DNA from: CAYXDO01 sp964463485
Lineage (GTDB): Bacteria; Myxococcota; Kuafuiibacteriia; Kuafuiibacteriales; Kuafuiibacteriaceae
DNA: 64,000 nt
Direction of reading: 5' to 3'
Assembly: GCA_964463485.1 (NCBI GenBank)
Contig: CAYXDO010000038.1
Location: 10,230 to 74,229, forward strand
Each line of letters begins with the position of its first letter. The first letter of the stretch is position 1. The notes beneath the pieces are model-generated. The model worked only from the letters and a program-made list of their open reading frames with translations, searched no databases and was not told the DNA's origin. This document shows, in pieces, positions 15,511 to 25,300 of this stretch. The position numbers were made by a program, and so were the translations under genes.

Positions 15511-16950
15511 TCACTCGGCGGTGGATTCTCCACACGGTCCGCGGAATTTTGCGCTGATCCGTGAAATTTCCATACGAAGCCCGAAGCTCTCGAGCTTGTA
15601 CATCGAGATGAAGGTCCGGTCGTCGAGCGGAGTCACTGCCTGAATGAAGGGCGTGAGTGCGACTTCCGCCGGGCAGTACCCGAGCTCGGGCTCGTACAAC
15701 ACGTAGGATGGGCCGAACAAGGCGAGTCTCCCGAGCAACATTCCGGTCGGACCAAGCGCATGGAATTGGTCGAAGGCCAGCAACCTCGCGCTCCGATCGT
15801 TCAACTCGTCTCGCCCCAGACCATCGATCGGGACCCACGTGTCGGCCTCCCAACGAGCGACGACGAGTCCTTTGTCCCGGGAGGAGCCGGACGCAAACGT
15901 CCCTCTACCCTCGATCGTCGCGACGCCGTATGGCCTCCCTGGAAAGGCGACGATTTGGGGTCGACCGTTTCCCGCGCGCACGATCTGACTGGTGAGCTCG
16001 GGGCCGGGCACGATCGCCATGACGTCCGACGGGCCCAACCACGCGATGCCTGGAGTCATCCCCTCAGCGAAGGACTGATCTCGGAGGAGCTCCAAATCAG
16101 GTTCGATGGCATAGACCACCGACCACTCGGTCCCGTCAAAGCGCTCCACGGTGCCCGCGTCGGTGACTGCGAACAGCTCGAAGTCCGCCGGCTCCTTCGA
16201 CGCGACCAGGCCGAGAGTAAATTTCGAGGACGTTGAGGTTCGGACGTCCACGAATTCGAACGTCTCGCCCAGCCGCCCGTGCGCGAGCGCTCCGTCCTTT
16301 CTCGCCAGCCAAACTTCGTCCCCTCGCCCGGCCGCGGCAGCCCAAGGACCGTTGGACGCATCGATGGGTTGTAGCTCGGGCTCGGTCTTTCCAACCCAGC
16401 CCACTTGCCACGACGTTCTGCGCTGGTCGGAGGTGCCGACGACGACCCGCCCGGGGCTCACCGCCGACGCGAAAGCGCTGAACGCGTCGACCCGTCCAAG
16501 CGGTTCGATTTCGAGCTCATGCGCCGTCTCGCGGCAACGTGCCCTCGGGTCGGCTGGCAAGCGGGCTGACAGCAACTCATCGGAGTCGCTGATTTCCGCA
16601 GGGACCCATGCGGCACCGCCTTCGTCGAGGGCAAGCTTGGTCTTGGGGTGGATCCACACCTCGGCGGTCGGAGTGTCGAGCAGCTCGATCGGGCCACTGG
16701 TGAGTCCGGAGACGTCGAGCGAGCACGGGAGCTCGAGCACGAAGGCCGGCAAGCCATCCTTGGCCGACGAGCTCTGAAATGGGCTTTCGAGGCGTTCATC
16801 TCGGCTGAACGCGTAGATGGGGGCGATGCCCGACGCGTCGAAGAATAAGATTCCGGCGGGGGAGCTCAGGTCGGGCAGCTCGATCGACGAGGTCGAGTGG
16901 CATGCGCCGACGAAGGTCAGGCTCAGCGCCCTGGCTACTCCTCGAGACAT
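15511..16950 (-). CDS. Propeller-like secreted lipoprotein (paralogue 2)
   Basis: A 479-residue lipoprotein with signal ending FVGAC (Cys17). Repeated strand phrases include EVWLARKDGALAHGRLGETF, ADFELFAVTDAGTVERFDG and GIAWLGPSDVMAIVPG. These align with QLWFASEEGELFSGTLGER, DDFEIYALSTSGRLWKFG and GVAYLGPGLVVAVAF of the protein at 19532-20935, so the two are paralogues. The tail holds GYCPAEVALTPFIQAVTPLDD and a final Cys. It is encoded convergently with paralogue 1, 32 bases away, and just upstream of the kinase block at 17039-18551. Function unknown; extracellular recognition or adhesion is plausible. Confidence 0.75.
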   Translation of the reverse strand: MSRGVARALSLTFVGACHSTSSIELPDLSSPAGILFFDASGIAPIYAFSRDERLESPFQSSSAKDGLPAFVLELPCSLDVSGLTSGPIELLDTPTAEVWIHPKTKLALDEGGAAWVPAEISDSDELLSARLPADPRARCRETAHELEIEPLGRVDAFSAFASAVSPGRVVVGTSDQRRTSWQVGWVGKTEPELQPIDASNGPWAAAAGRGDEVWLARKDGALAHGRLGETFEFVDVRTSTSSKFTLGLVASKEPADFELFAVTDAGTVERFDGTEWSVVYAIEPDLELLRDQSFAEGMTPGIAWLGPSDVMAIVPGPELTSQIVRAGNGRPQIVAFPGRPYGVATIEGRGTFASGSSRDKGLVVARWEADTWVPIDGLGRDELNDRSARLLAFDQFHALGPTGMLLGRLALFGPSYVLYEPELGYCPAEVALTPFIQAVTPLDDRTFISMYKLESFGLRMEISRISAKFRGPCGESTAE

Positions 16951-17038
16951 CCCGGGTCAGGAGTGTAGATCATCAAAGCCCGCTTGTCACTCCGCGCAAC
17001 GCGCTCACGCGCTCAAGGCGATCAACGCGTTCGCCCGT

Positions 17039-17269
17039 TCAACTCACCGAGGCGGTGCGGACGCAGACTCCGTGTGTGCAGAGTTGGTCCGAGGGGCACT
17101 GGTTCGACGCTCCGCAAGTCAGTCGGCATTCTCCTGCTTCCACGCAGACGTACTCGGTGGGGCAGGGGGCATCTCGAGAGCACTTCTTGCCCTCGTAATT
17201 CGGAGGCTCGAAGCACGCGACGAGCAAGATCCCGGCGAGCAGCGTCGTTCGCAGCGAGTCAGCGACCAC
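17039..17269 (-). CDS. Small cysteine-rich lipoprotein
   Basis: A 76-residue protein with a signal peptide ending in the lipobox LLVAC (Cys19) and nine further cysteines packed into the last 50 residues (CSRDAPCPTEYVC, CRLTCGASNQC, CTHGVC). The cysteine spacing is that of small disulfide-knot modules seen in myxobacterial surface proteins. Its start overlaps the end of the upstream kinase gene by 11 bases, so the two are translationally coupled. It could be the extracytoplasmic partner of the kinase. Confidence 0.75.
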   Translation of the reverse strand: MVADSLRTTLLAGILLVACFEPPNYEGKKCSRDAPCPTEYVCVEAGECRLTCGASNQCPSDQLCTHGVCVRTASVS

Positions 17270-18551
17270 GTGCGGTCTCGCTCAGAAATTGCGACATTCC
17301 TTCGGTCTGGGCAGAAGGTCGCAGGGCGGTGAGGATCCGATAGCTTCGCGCCGCACTCTCGAGGTCCCCGCTTGCCATGAGCGCGTCGCCGAGTCTTCGA
17401 TGGGAGTCGGCGTGAGCGGGGTTGAGCTCGGTCGCGCGGGTCAGCGCCTTGACCGCGAGGTCCAACTGACCTCGACGAAGCGCCTGATCTCCGATCTGGA
17501 ACGACTCTGAGTGCGACATTTGCAGGAGGCGGTGAGTTTCGAGCGGCTGTTCTTCGACGGTCACTGCCGGCGCGGACGCGGCGACAGGCCGCGGCTCGTG
17601 TGAGCCCGCGCCCGTCTGGGCCCAACCGGCGGCCATTCCGAGCGCCGTACCGCCGACCGCACTCATCAAGGAGATACGAGGTGATCGCCGGTTTTTTGCG
17701 AAGCCAGCGCAGGTCTTGGCGAGCTCGCCCGCCGTCGGTCTTCGATCGGGGTCGTTGGCGAGCAGGCGCTCGATCAGCGCCCGGTCGTTGGCGCTCGAGG
17801 TGGTCGACCAAGTCGGACCCTTCCGAATCGACGCCAAGAGGGCGTTCGTGTCCGCCCCTTCGAAGGGTCGTCGACCTTCCAGCAGCTCGAACAGGAGCAC
17901 GCCGAGCGAGAAGATATCCGAGGCCGGAGTTGGCTCTAGATCCAAAAGTCGCTCCGGCGCCATGTACGGCAGGCTTCCGACGATCCTGCCGAGTTTGGTG
18001 AGTCTCGTGAGCGCGCTGCCAAGAGCGATGCCGAAGTCGATCAATACGACGCGACCGTCGTCGCAGCAGACGACGTTGGCGGGCTTGATGTCGCGATGCA
18101 CCACGCCCACGGCGTGGACGCTGCTCAGAGCGGAGGCGAGGCACTCGACGACGAGGAACGACTCCCTGCGGCTCAGGCGGCCTGCGGACATGCGTTCGAG
18201 CAGGGTCCGGCCCTCGAGGCGTTCGGTTGCGAGGAACGCGACGGACTCACCGGTGCTGCCGACCGTCCACCCGTAATCGAGGAGCCGAAGGACGCTCGAG
18301 TGTCGCGCGCGAAGCAGCGTCGCGACTTCGTGAAGAAATCGTCGGCTCCGTTCGTCGATCTCGGCCTCGATCAGCTTGAGCGCGAGACGGTCGCCGCCTG
18401 GAGTCTCCGCCTCGTAGACGATACCCATCGCCCCGCGCCCGAGGGTCGAGGTGATGCGATAGGGCCCGAGGGTAAGAAACTCTCCATTCGCGCCATAGCT
18501 AGCGGAGACTCGACGCGACGAACCGTCGGCCTCGTTGGGTTGCGCGTTCAA
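17259..18551 (-). CDS. Ser/Thr protein kinase with TPR tail
   Basis: A 430-residue kinase. Motifs are GRGAMGIVYEAE (38-49), Lys59 in LALK, HRDIKPANVV (152-161), DFG 172-174 and APE 198-200, all intact. A moderately hydrophobic segment at about 297-315 (SLMSAVGGTALGMAAGWA) may span the membrane. About 70 residues of TPR follow (DQALRRGQLDLAVKALTRA, AHADSHRRLGDALMASGD). If the segment spans the membrane, the TPRs are periplasmic. The downstream small cysteine-rich lipoprotein gene overlaps it. A plus-strand TPR membrane-protein gene is divergent upstream. Confidence 0.93.
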   Translation of the reverse strand: MNAQPNEADGSSRRVSASYGANGEFLTLGPYRITSTLGRGAMGIVYEAETPGGDRLALKLIEAEIDERSRRFLHEVATLLRARHSSVLRLLDYGWTVGSTGESVAFLATERLEGRTLLERMSAGRLSRRESFLVVECLASALSSVHAVGVVHRDIKPANVVCCDDGRVVLIDFGIALGSALTRLTKLGRIVGSLPYMAPERLLDLEPTPASDIFSLGVLLFELLEGRRPFEGADTNALLASIRKGPTWSTTSSANDRALIERLLANDPDRRPTAGELAKTCAGFAKNRRSPRISLMSAVGGTALGMAAGWAQTGAGSHEPRPVAASAPAVTVEEQPLETHRLLQMSHSESFQIGDQALRRGQLDLAVKALTRATELNPAHADSHRRLGDALMASGDLESAARSYRILTALRPSAQTEGMSQFLSETARGR

Positions 18552-18670
18552 CGGGACGAGTATACCGCGACGGAGGCCTGTTGTTTCGCCCTAGATCGCG
18601 TGACGCCGCGCGTCCTGAAGTCTTCATCGACCGACGCACTTCGCAGACCAGAACCGAGTACACTGCCAGC

Positions 18671-19528
18671 GTGCGCGTCGGGATCTCCTATCTCGCGGGA
18701 TGGCTCTTCCTGGCGGCCGGGCCGGCGACGTCGGTCGCGGAGCCGATTTCTGCCGCTGACGAGGGCATCGCGCTGTTCGACCGTCGTGATTTCGGAGGGG
18801 CTCTGGCCAAGCTGACGAACGCCTTGGCGGACCATCCGAGCGCGGGGCAGGAGGCGCGAATTCGCGTGTATATCGGACTCATTCAGTGGGCGCTCGATGA
18901 ATCTGCGGACGCTCGTGTATCGTTTTCGCGCGCGATCGAGCTCGATCCGCGCGTGGTTCTTCCTTCGCGGGTGCCGCAGGACGCCCGCGCACTCTTCGAA
19001 GCGCTACGCCCGAAGCCCACGAGATCCTCGCCCGGTCCTTCGGACGTGAAGTCGGCGCGTGATCGAAGGGTCACGAGCGGAGCAAACGATGCCGAGCGTG
19101 GTGAGCGTGGTGAGCGTGGTGAGCGAGGTGAGCGAGGTGAGCGATCGGGGGCCCGACGCCGGGCCGATCGAGCCTCCACGCCGATCCCAGCGCTGCCGGA
19201 TTCGTCCGAGGTCGTGGTCGCTACGGCGACGCGGACGGGCGCGCTCGATGGGGCGCCAGACCCCGCCATCCCTTTGCGGCCGAAGTCAGAGGTGCCTCGA
19301 GCCCTCGCCGTCGCGGTCGTCTCGGTGACCTCGGCGACCCTTTTGTTGAGTGCGACATTTGGTGCGCTCTCGGCGGTCAACGCAGCGGGCGCGCGAGACG
19401 AGGCGTGGGCCCGGGACGCTCAGGAGCGATACCGGACGGCGTCGGCTCAGCGGGAGCTCGCGCTTTGGGGTTTGGGTTTCGCGGCGCTCGGCGTGCTGGC
19501 GACCAGCGTTGGGCTCATCGCGGACTGA
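18671..19528 (+). CDS. TPR-containing secreted/membrane protein
   Basis: Start GTG 18671 gives 285 residues with a signal peptide (GISYLAGWLFLAAGPATSVA). Residues 30-110 carry a TPR-like pair (GIALFDRRDFGGALAKLTNA, DARVSFSRAIELDPR), common in myxobacterial envelope proteins. A low-complexity stretch of five ERG units (about 140-155) follows, encoded by 9-base DNA repeats at 19094-19138. Two C-terminal hydrophobic segments (LAVAVVSVTSATLLLSA and ALWGLGFAALGVLATSVGLI) anchor the protein. It is divergent from the TPR kinase and 3 bases upstream of the next lipoprotein gene, so those two are an operon. The start is chosen on the signal peptide; the frame extends upstream to 18581. Confidence 0.75.
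   Translation: MRVGISYLAGWLFLAAGPATSVAEPISAADEGIALFDRRDFGGALAKLTNALADHPSAGQEARIRVYIGLIQWALDESADARVSFSRAIELDPRVVLPSRVPQDARALFEALRPKPTRSSPGPSDVKSARDRRVTSGANDAERGERGERGERGERGERSGARRRADRASTPIPALPDSSEVVVATATRTGALDGAPDPAIPLRPKSEVPRALAVAVVSVTSATLLLSATFGALSAVNAAGARDEAWARDAQERYRTASAQRELALWGLGFAALGVLATSVGLIAD
19094..19138 (+). repeat. Five 9-base tandem repeats encoding Glu-Arg-Gly
   Basis: Five consecutive units of the form GAGCG(T/A)GGT lie within the TPR membrane-protein gene and encode a charged flexible linker. Because the unit is a multiple of three, copy-number change would not break the frame. Confidence 0.9.
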
Positions 19529-19531
19529 ACG

Positions 19532-20935
19532 ATGCCCTTGCGAAGGAGAAGCCTTCGGTTGAGTCTGGCCCAGCTGAGTCTGGCCCTTCTAGCGAGCGTC
19601 CTGGGGTGCTCGTCGGAGGCTCGTCGCATGACGCTCGAGCTCCCGGAGCCGGACCACGACGGAGCTGCTCTCTTGCTCACGCTCGGCCCGGCGCATTTGT
19701 CGAAGGCCATGGGTCCGAGCGACACCCTGGAGATCGAACACGAGTCCGACGAGCCTACCGAGCTCGAAGTGATGATTTACGACCGTCCGTTGGACACGCT
19801 TGGGTACAGGGAGGGGCAGGATCTCGGGGCGAAGGCCGGGGAGCAGCCGCGGCCGTTGCCGAGGCCGGACCGTACCTATTCAGCGAGGATCGACGAGGAA
19901 GGCCCGAGCGGTTGGACTTTCGCCTTGGAGCCGAGCGGTCGAGCCAAGGAGTATGCGTGGGCACCCCAGGACTCTTCGTTCTTGTGTACCTGCTTCGGCC
20001 GCCGCGCGACGAATGTCGCACTCATCCGATCTGCTTCGGACGCTCGATATGCCATCCCGCTCGACGAGGGCTCAGTGCTCCTCGGAACGGCGGACGAGGG
20101 CTTCGTATTCGGTCCGTCCGACGAGCCCGAGCGGGTCGCCACGTCAACGGCGATCGAGATCACCGCGGGCTTTCGAACATCGGACGGGCAGCTGTGGTTT
20201 GCGAGCGAAGAGGGTGAGCTGTTCAGCGGGACACTCGGCGAGCGAGCCCTTTCCCTAGAGAGAGTGGCCGTGGCCCCGGTGGCCGACGGGATCGGCTGGA
20301 TCTCCGGTCGCGGAGCTCGCGACGACTTCGAAATATATGCACTCTCGACGAGCGGGAGGCTGTGGAAATTCGGGCCGCGCCGGACGGAGGAGCTCGAGGT
20401 TGACGGGGAAGGTCTGTTTCCGCCCATGGAGCCGATGAATCGCCGAGCTGGTGTGGCATATTTGGGACCCGGGTTGGTGGTCGCCGTGGCCTTCAGCTCG
20501 CCCGAGGTGGGCGTATATCGAGACGGGAGACTCGAGCGCTCGTCGGTGGAGAGCGCGGGTTTGTCGGTCGGTCTGACGGCGGTCGCGCGTACGGAACATC
20601 TGGGTACGGTGATCGGCACTGCAACGGGCAATTTGCTGAGTGATGTGGGTGGGGAGGGCTTCAAGCTCCTTGCGAAGGGCGCGAGCGCAGGACCCCATGT
20701 CCGAGCGATCTACGAGGCGGGTCCTGGGCACGTGATGTTTGCGGGGTCTCACGGATATTTTTCCGAGTATCGCCAGGACCTCGATGCGCTCTGCTCGGCT
20801 CGGGCGCTCTCCGGCAGCACGGTAACTCTCATTGCGCCGCAAGGCTCGGATCTGCTGCTGGTGGGGGGTGGCTCTGGAGCGACCGACGGGAGCCTCGTGG
20901 TGGTTCGCCTCAGCCCGGTCGCGTGTGAGTTGTAA
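19532..20935 (+). CDS. Propeller-like secreted lipoprotein (paralogue 3)
   Basis: A 467-residue lipoprotein with lipobox ASVLGC (Cys26). The N-terminal 120 residues form a separate domain (MTLELPEPDHDGAALLLTLG), then propeller-like blades follow with clear similarity to paralogue 2. Only 3 bases separate it from the upstream TPR membrane-protein gene. The C-terminus has two Cys (LDALCSARAL and the penultimate VACEL) that could pair. No catalytic motif was seen. The shared blade phrases and the repeated placement next to kinases suggest an expanded family with a common envelope role; that role is unknown. Confidence 0.75.
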   Translation: MPLRRRSLRLSLAQLSLALLASVLGCSSEARRMTLELPEPDHDGAALLLTLGPAHLSKAMGPSDTLEIEHESDEPTELEVMIYDRPLDTLGYREGQDLGAKAGEQPRPLPRPDRTYSARIDEEGPSGWTFALEPSGRAKEYAWAPQDSSFLCTCFGRRATNVALIRSASDARYAIPLDEGSVLLGTADEGFVFGPSDEPERVATSTAIEITAGFRTSDGQLWFASEEGELFSGTLGERALSLERVAVAPVADGIGWISGRGARDDFEIYALSTSGRLWKFGPRRTEELEVDGEGLFPPMEPMNRRAGVAYLGPGLVVAVAFSSPEVGVYRDGRLERSSVESAGLSVGLTAVARTEHLGTVIGTATGNLLSDVGGEGFKLLAKGASAGPHVRAIYEAGPGHVMFAGSHGYFSEYRQDLDALCSARALSGSTVTLIAPQGSDLLLVGGGSGATDGSLVVVRLSPVACEL

Positions 20936-20981
20936 GAGCGGGGTAAGAGTATTGTGAGGGACGGACGCCGATAGTCATGAC

Positions 20982-22259
20982 ATGCGTCGAAGATGGGAAT
21001 TGCTTTCGTGTTCGTGTCTCTCGCTCGTGGCCTGCGGGGGAGAGGAGGTGGAAGAGGAGCTCCTGCTCGAGTCCGCGGGCGAGATTCAAGCATCGATCCG
21101 ATGCGAGGAGCGAGAAGAGCGAGCTTATGACCATGGAGCTCTGGCTCCTATACGAGTGGTGAGTGTCGACGGTCGGCCGGTGGAATTCGAAACGGCGAAC
21201 GCGTTTTCGGTCATGCGCGACGCGGCAGAGGTCCAAGGGGTCGCGCTTCGGGTCCTCAGTGGATTTCGAACGAACGAGCAACAGGCTCAGCTCTACGAGT
21301 GTTACCTGAGTTGTAGCTGCAACTCGTGCAACCGAGCGGCCCGCCCCGGGTACAGCAATCATCAAAACGGACACGCTCTGGACCTGTATACCAGCGCGGG
21401 CGTAGTGAGTTGGTTGAGAGCCAACGGGCACCGCTTCGGATTCAGCGAGACGGTTCGAGGGGAGCCGTGGCACTGGGAGTGGTGGGGCGGCGGGCCCGGC
21501 GGCGGACCGTGTACGCATGAGCCGCCCCCAGCGCCTCCGACCGGCTGTGGAGTTCTCGGCCCGGGTCAAGCGATGGGGCCGGGACAAGTCCTCTCGTCGT
21601 GCAGCTCGACCTTTCAGCTCGCGATTCAGGCGGATGGGAACGTGGTTCAATACCAGGCGGGCCGGGCGCTCTGGGCGACGGGGACGGACGGGCGATCGAT
21701 CGGGACCTTCGTGATGCAGGGAGACGGGAATCTCGTCCTCTATTCATCGACCGGAGAGCCGCTATGGGATTCCGGTACTCATGGACAACCGGGCGCCTAC
21801 CTCATCAATCAAGACGACGGGAACGTGGTCGTGTACTCGGCCTATGGCCGGGCGCTCTGGGCGACCGATACGGTGCAGAGTTGGAGCGAGGGACCGGCGA
21901 CGACGGCGCAACCCCCGCCAACCTGCGGCCGGCTTGGATCCGACGCTTCGCTTCGTCCGGGTGAGTTCGTGCGCTCGTGTAATGGCCGCTATCTGTTCGT
22001 TCACCAAGCCGACGGGAACGTCGTACTCTACGACGAGCCCGCCGCGACCCCGCTGTTCCACACCGGTACTCACGGGCAGGCAACTCGGGTCCTGGTGATG
22101 CAGGGCGACGGGAATCTGGTCCTGTACGGAGCCGGAGCCTTGTGGGACAGCCGGACCCCCGGGAGCTCCGGTTCCGTTCTGGCGGTCCAAGACGACGGCA
22201 ACGTAGTGATTTACACACCCGCGGGGCGGCCGATCTGGGCGACTCACACGCAGAGATGA
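20982..22259 (+). CDS. VanY-type D,D-carboxypeptidase fused to two bulb-lectin domains
   Basis: A 425-residue lipoprotein (signal ending SLVAC, Cys18). Residues 55-168 are a peptidase M15 domain: LRVLSGFRTNEQQAQLY, then GYSNHQNGHALDLYT with zinc ligands His127 and Asp134, then PWHWEW with His164. Such enzymes cut D-Ala-D-Ala ends of peptidoglycan stem peptides. An inserted cysteine cluster (CYLSCSCNSC) precedes the zinc site. Residues about 190-305 and 315-425 are two B-type (monocot mannose-binding) lectin domains. All six subdomain sites keep the QxDxNxVxY signature (for example QADGNVVQY, QGDGNLVLY, QDDGNVVVY). Likely a secreted enzyme that docks on mannose-type glycans, perhaps on prey or its own envelope. 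Confidence 0.9.
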   Translation: MRRRWELLSCSCLSLVACGGEEVEEELLLESAGEIQASIRCEEREERAYDHGALAPIRVVSVDGRPVEFETANAFSVMRDAAEVQGVALRVLSGFRTNEQQAQLYECYLSCSCNSCNRAARPGYSNHQNGHALDLYTSAGVVSWLRANGHRFGFSETVRGEPWHWEWWGGGPGGGPCTHEPPPAPPTGCGVLGPGQAMGPGQVLSSCSSTFQLAIQADGNVVQYQAGRALWATGTDGRSIGTFVMQGDGNLVLYSSTGEPLWDSGTHGQPGAYLINQDDGNVVVYSAYGRALWATDTVQSWSEGPATTAQPPPTCGRLGSDASLRPGEFVRSCNGRYLFVHQADGNVVLYDEPAATPLFHTGTHGQATRVLVMQGDGNLVLYGAGALWDSRTPGSSGSVLAVQDDGNVVIYTPAGRPIWATHTQR

Positions 22260-22316
22260 GATTGGCGCGCACCCTGCCACTAAGTTCACGCCGTGTTCCC
22301 GCAAATTGTGCGACCT

Positions 22317-22333
22317 GCCGATTGACTATCGGC
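22317..22333. promoter_or_regulatory. Inverted repeat GCCGAT-TGACT-ATCGGC before the large kinase gene
   Basis: Perfect 6-bp arms flank a 5-base loop, 27 bases before the GTG start at 22360. The word TTGACT inside it also resembles a -35 element, but only a weak -10 candidate (TAGTGC) lies 17 bases on. It may be an operator overlapping a promoter or a hairpin ending the upstream transcript; the sequence cannot decide. Confidence 0.35.
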
Positions 22334-22359
22334 CGAGTTACCCCTAGTGCTGAGTACGC

Positions 22360-25300
22360 GTGGACACGCGCGAGCTCAGGGCCGCGACGCCGGAAAAAAC
22401 GGTGCGTCTTGGACGCTACACCGTAGTGGGTTTGCTCGGCGTCGGCGGCATGGGCGACGTGTACGAGGCCATCGATGAAGAGCACGGCACTCGGGTGGCG
22501 CTCAAGACGTTGCGAAAGCTCGACCCCGATCGGCTGCTGCTCTTCAAGAACGAATTCAGGGCGGTCGCCGGTCTCTTTCACAAGAACCTCGTTCCCCTCT
22601 ACGAGCTGAGTTACCACGACGGGGATTGGTTCTTCACCATGGAGCGGGTCGAAGGAGTGCCCCTCCCGGTCTGGCTTCGCCGTCCTGCCGGAGCCTTGGC
22701 CGAGTCATCCCCGGCGGCGAGCTCGGAGGGCTCGACGATCTTGCCGCCCGGCGAAGAGCTCGAATCGGTTCGGACTGCGCCGGCGCGACCGCGAGCGTTG
22801 TCCTCTCCGGGTCTGATGGCTCCGGAGGGTGGTGCGGTGGCGAGCCCGGCCTGTCATTTGGGCCGACTCATTCCGGCCCTCGCCCAGCTGCTCGACGCCC
22901 TCGAGTACCTTCACGTGCACGGGGTCGTCCACCAAGACCTGAAACCGAGCAATGTTCTGGTCGAGGGAAACGGCGTCGTGAGGCTGCTCGATTTCGGGCT
23001 GATCACCGCGATAGGTCAGTATATGAAGCTCCGTCGGGAGAGCACGATCGTCGGGACGCCGGCGTACATGTCGCCGGAGCAGTGGGCGGGCAAGCCGGCC
23101 ACGCCCGCTTCGGACCTCTTCTCACTCGGCTGCATCATGTTTCAGAGCCTGACCGGTCAGTTTCCGTTTCCTGAGCGAGCCGCGCACGTGTCGGAACCTC
23201 CGCGGGTGGAGCGATGGGTATCGGGTGTGCCTCGCGCGCTCTCGGAGATTTGCTTCAGACTCATGTCGGCCAGTCCGGAGCAGCGACCGACGATCGCGGA
23301 GGTGCGGGCGGCGCTTGGTCTGGGCGCCGGTGTCTCGGTCGAGTTGCCGTCCACTCGTTTCGTGGGGCGTACTCGGGAGCTCGAGACGCTTCGCCATGCC
23401 ACGCAGAGGGTTCGGGAGGGTGGGACTCGAATCGTGTTGGTCTCGGGTCTATCTGGCGTGGGGAAGTCGGCCTTGGTGCGGAGCTTTTTCTCGGAGCTTC
23501 GAGGCGAGGGCGCTCCTCTGATCTTGCGAGGGCGCTGCTACGAGCGCGAGTCGGTGCCCTACAAAGCCTTCGACGGTATGATCGACGAGCTTGCGGTGCG
23601 GCTCTCGCGTTACACGGTGGAGGAGCGTGCGACGGTGCTCCCCTTGTGGTTCAGCGAGTTGGCGAAGGTCTTTCCGGTGCTCTCGAGGATCCCGTCCGAC
23701 GGTCCCGCGTCGGGAACCACGTCGGCGATGGAGCTCCGGCGGCGTGTTTTGGACGGGCTTCGTGAGCTTCTCGCCCGCATGGCTTCGAAGCATCCGTTGG
23801 TGTTGGAGATCGACGATCTTCAATGGGCTGACGACGACAGCGTGGCGCTGTTGACGAAGGTGCTCGAGTCGCCACCGGCCGGCCTTTTGTTGGTGTTGGC
23901 ATTTCGGCCCGAGGAGGTCCTCGGCAATCCGAGAGTCGCTCGATATTTGGAGTCCGTGGCGCGGGTCGCGTCGGAGTGGGTGGACTCGATCTCGATGGGT
24001 CCGCTCGATCCAGACGACTCGGTGGAGCTTGCGCGGCACACTTTGATTTCGCTCGGGCTGGACGCCGGGCCCGCCGCGTCGATCGCCGAGGAGTCTGGCG
24101 GGATTCCGTTCTTCTTGGAGGAGCTGGCGCGCTCGGTGGCGCAGCAGGGGAGCGGCGCGAGCACTCACCTTGGATTGGACCGCGCGTTCATCGAGCGCGT
24201 TCGGGCGTTGCCGGAGTCGGAGCGTTCGCTCGTCGAGGTGCTTTCGGTGGCGAACAATCCGGTCCCCTTGTGGGCGGCCTGTAAAGCGGCGGGTCTCGAG
24301 GGGGGAGCGTTGGCGGCGCTCACCGCGGTCCACCGTGGTCATTTCATTCAGTCCGCTGGCGTCCGGGCCGAAGACCGAGTTGCCATCTACCACGACCGAA
24401 TGCGCGAGTCGGTGATTGCGAACCTATCGCCCGAGCGTACGCGGGAGCATCACCTCGCGCTCGGCCGAGCGCTTTCAGTTCGGCCCGAGATCGACGCCTT
24501 CGCCTTCGACGCGGTTCGTCACCTCGGCGCCGCGGCATCTCTCGTGACTGACCCGACGGAGCGCCTGGCGAGCGCGCGCCTGCACCTCGTGGCGGGCCGT
24601 CAGGCGAGGCGTGCGGCGGCCTTTCCGCTCGCGTTTCGGTGTTTCGAAGGCGGAATCTCGTTCCTGCCCAAAGATGCCTGGCAGACCCAGTACGAGCTCT
24701 GTTTGGGCCTTCACGTGGGTGCCGCCGAGGCGGCGTATCTGAGTAACGAATGGGTCTCCATGGAGCGTCGAGTCTCCGAGGTCAAGGCGAGCGCGCGGAC
24801 GCTCCTCGACCAACTCATCGCTTGGGAGGTGGAGCTCGATGCGCGGGCGGGCCGCCACGAATATCCGGCCGCGATCGACGCAGGTCTCGAAGTGCTCAGG
24901 CTGCTCGGCGTCGAGCTGCCCAGAGATCCGACTCAGGCCGAAGTGCTGTCCGCGTTCTCGAAGACGCTCGCCGGGCTCACCGCGATTCGGCCGGAGGGGC
25001 TCGCCGCGATGCCTGACGCGGACGACCCCGAGGTGGTTGCAGCCATGCGGATCCAGGTTCGCCTGAGCCCAGCCGCATACTTCGCCAAACCTGCGTTGCT
25101 GGCGTTGATCGCCTGCAATCTCGTCACCACCTCGATCGAGCGAGGGCTCTCTCCAGCGACTCCCAACGCGCTCGCCATTTTCGGAATCATTCTCAACACG
25201 GCCGACATGTTTCCTATCTCGCACCAATGGGGCGAGCTCGCGATCAAACTCATAGACCGTTGGGAGGACCGCAGCCTGGAGGCGGCGACTCGTCACGTCG

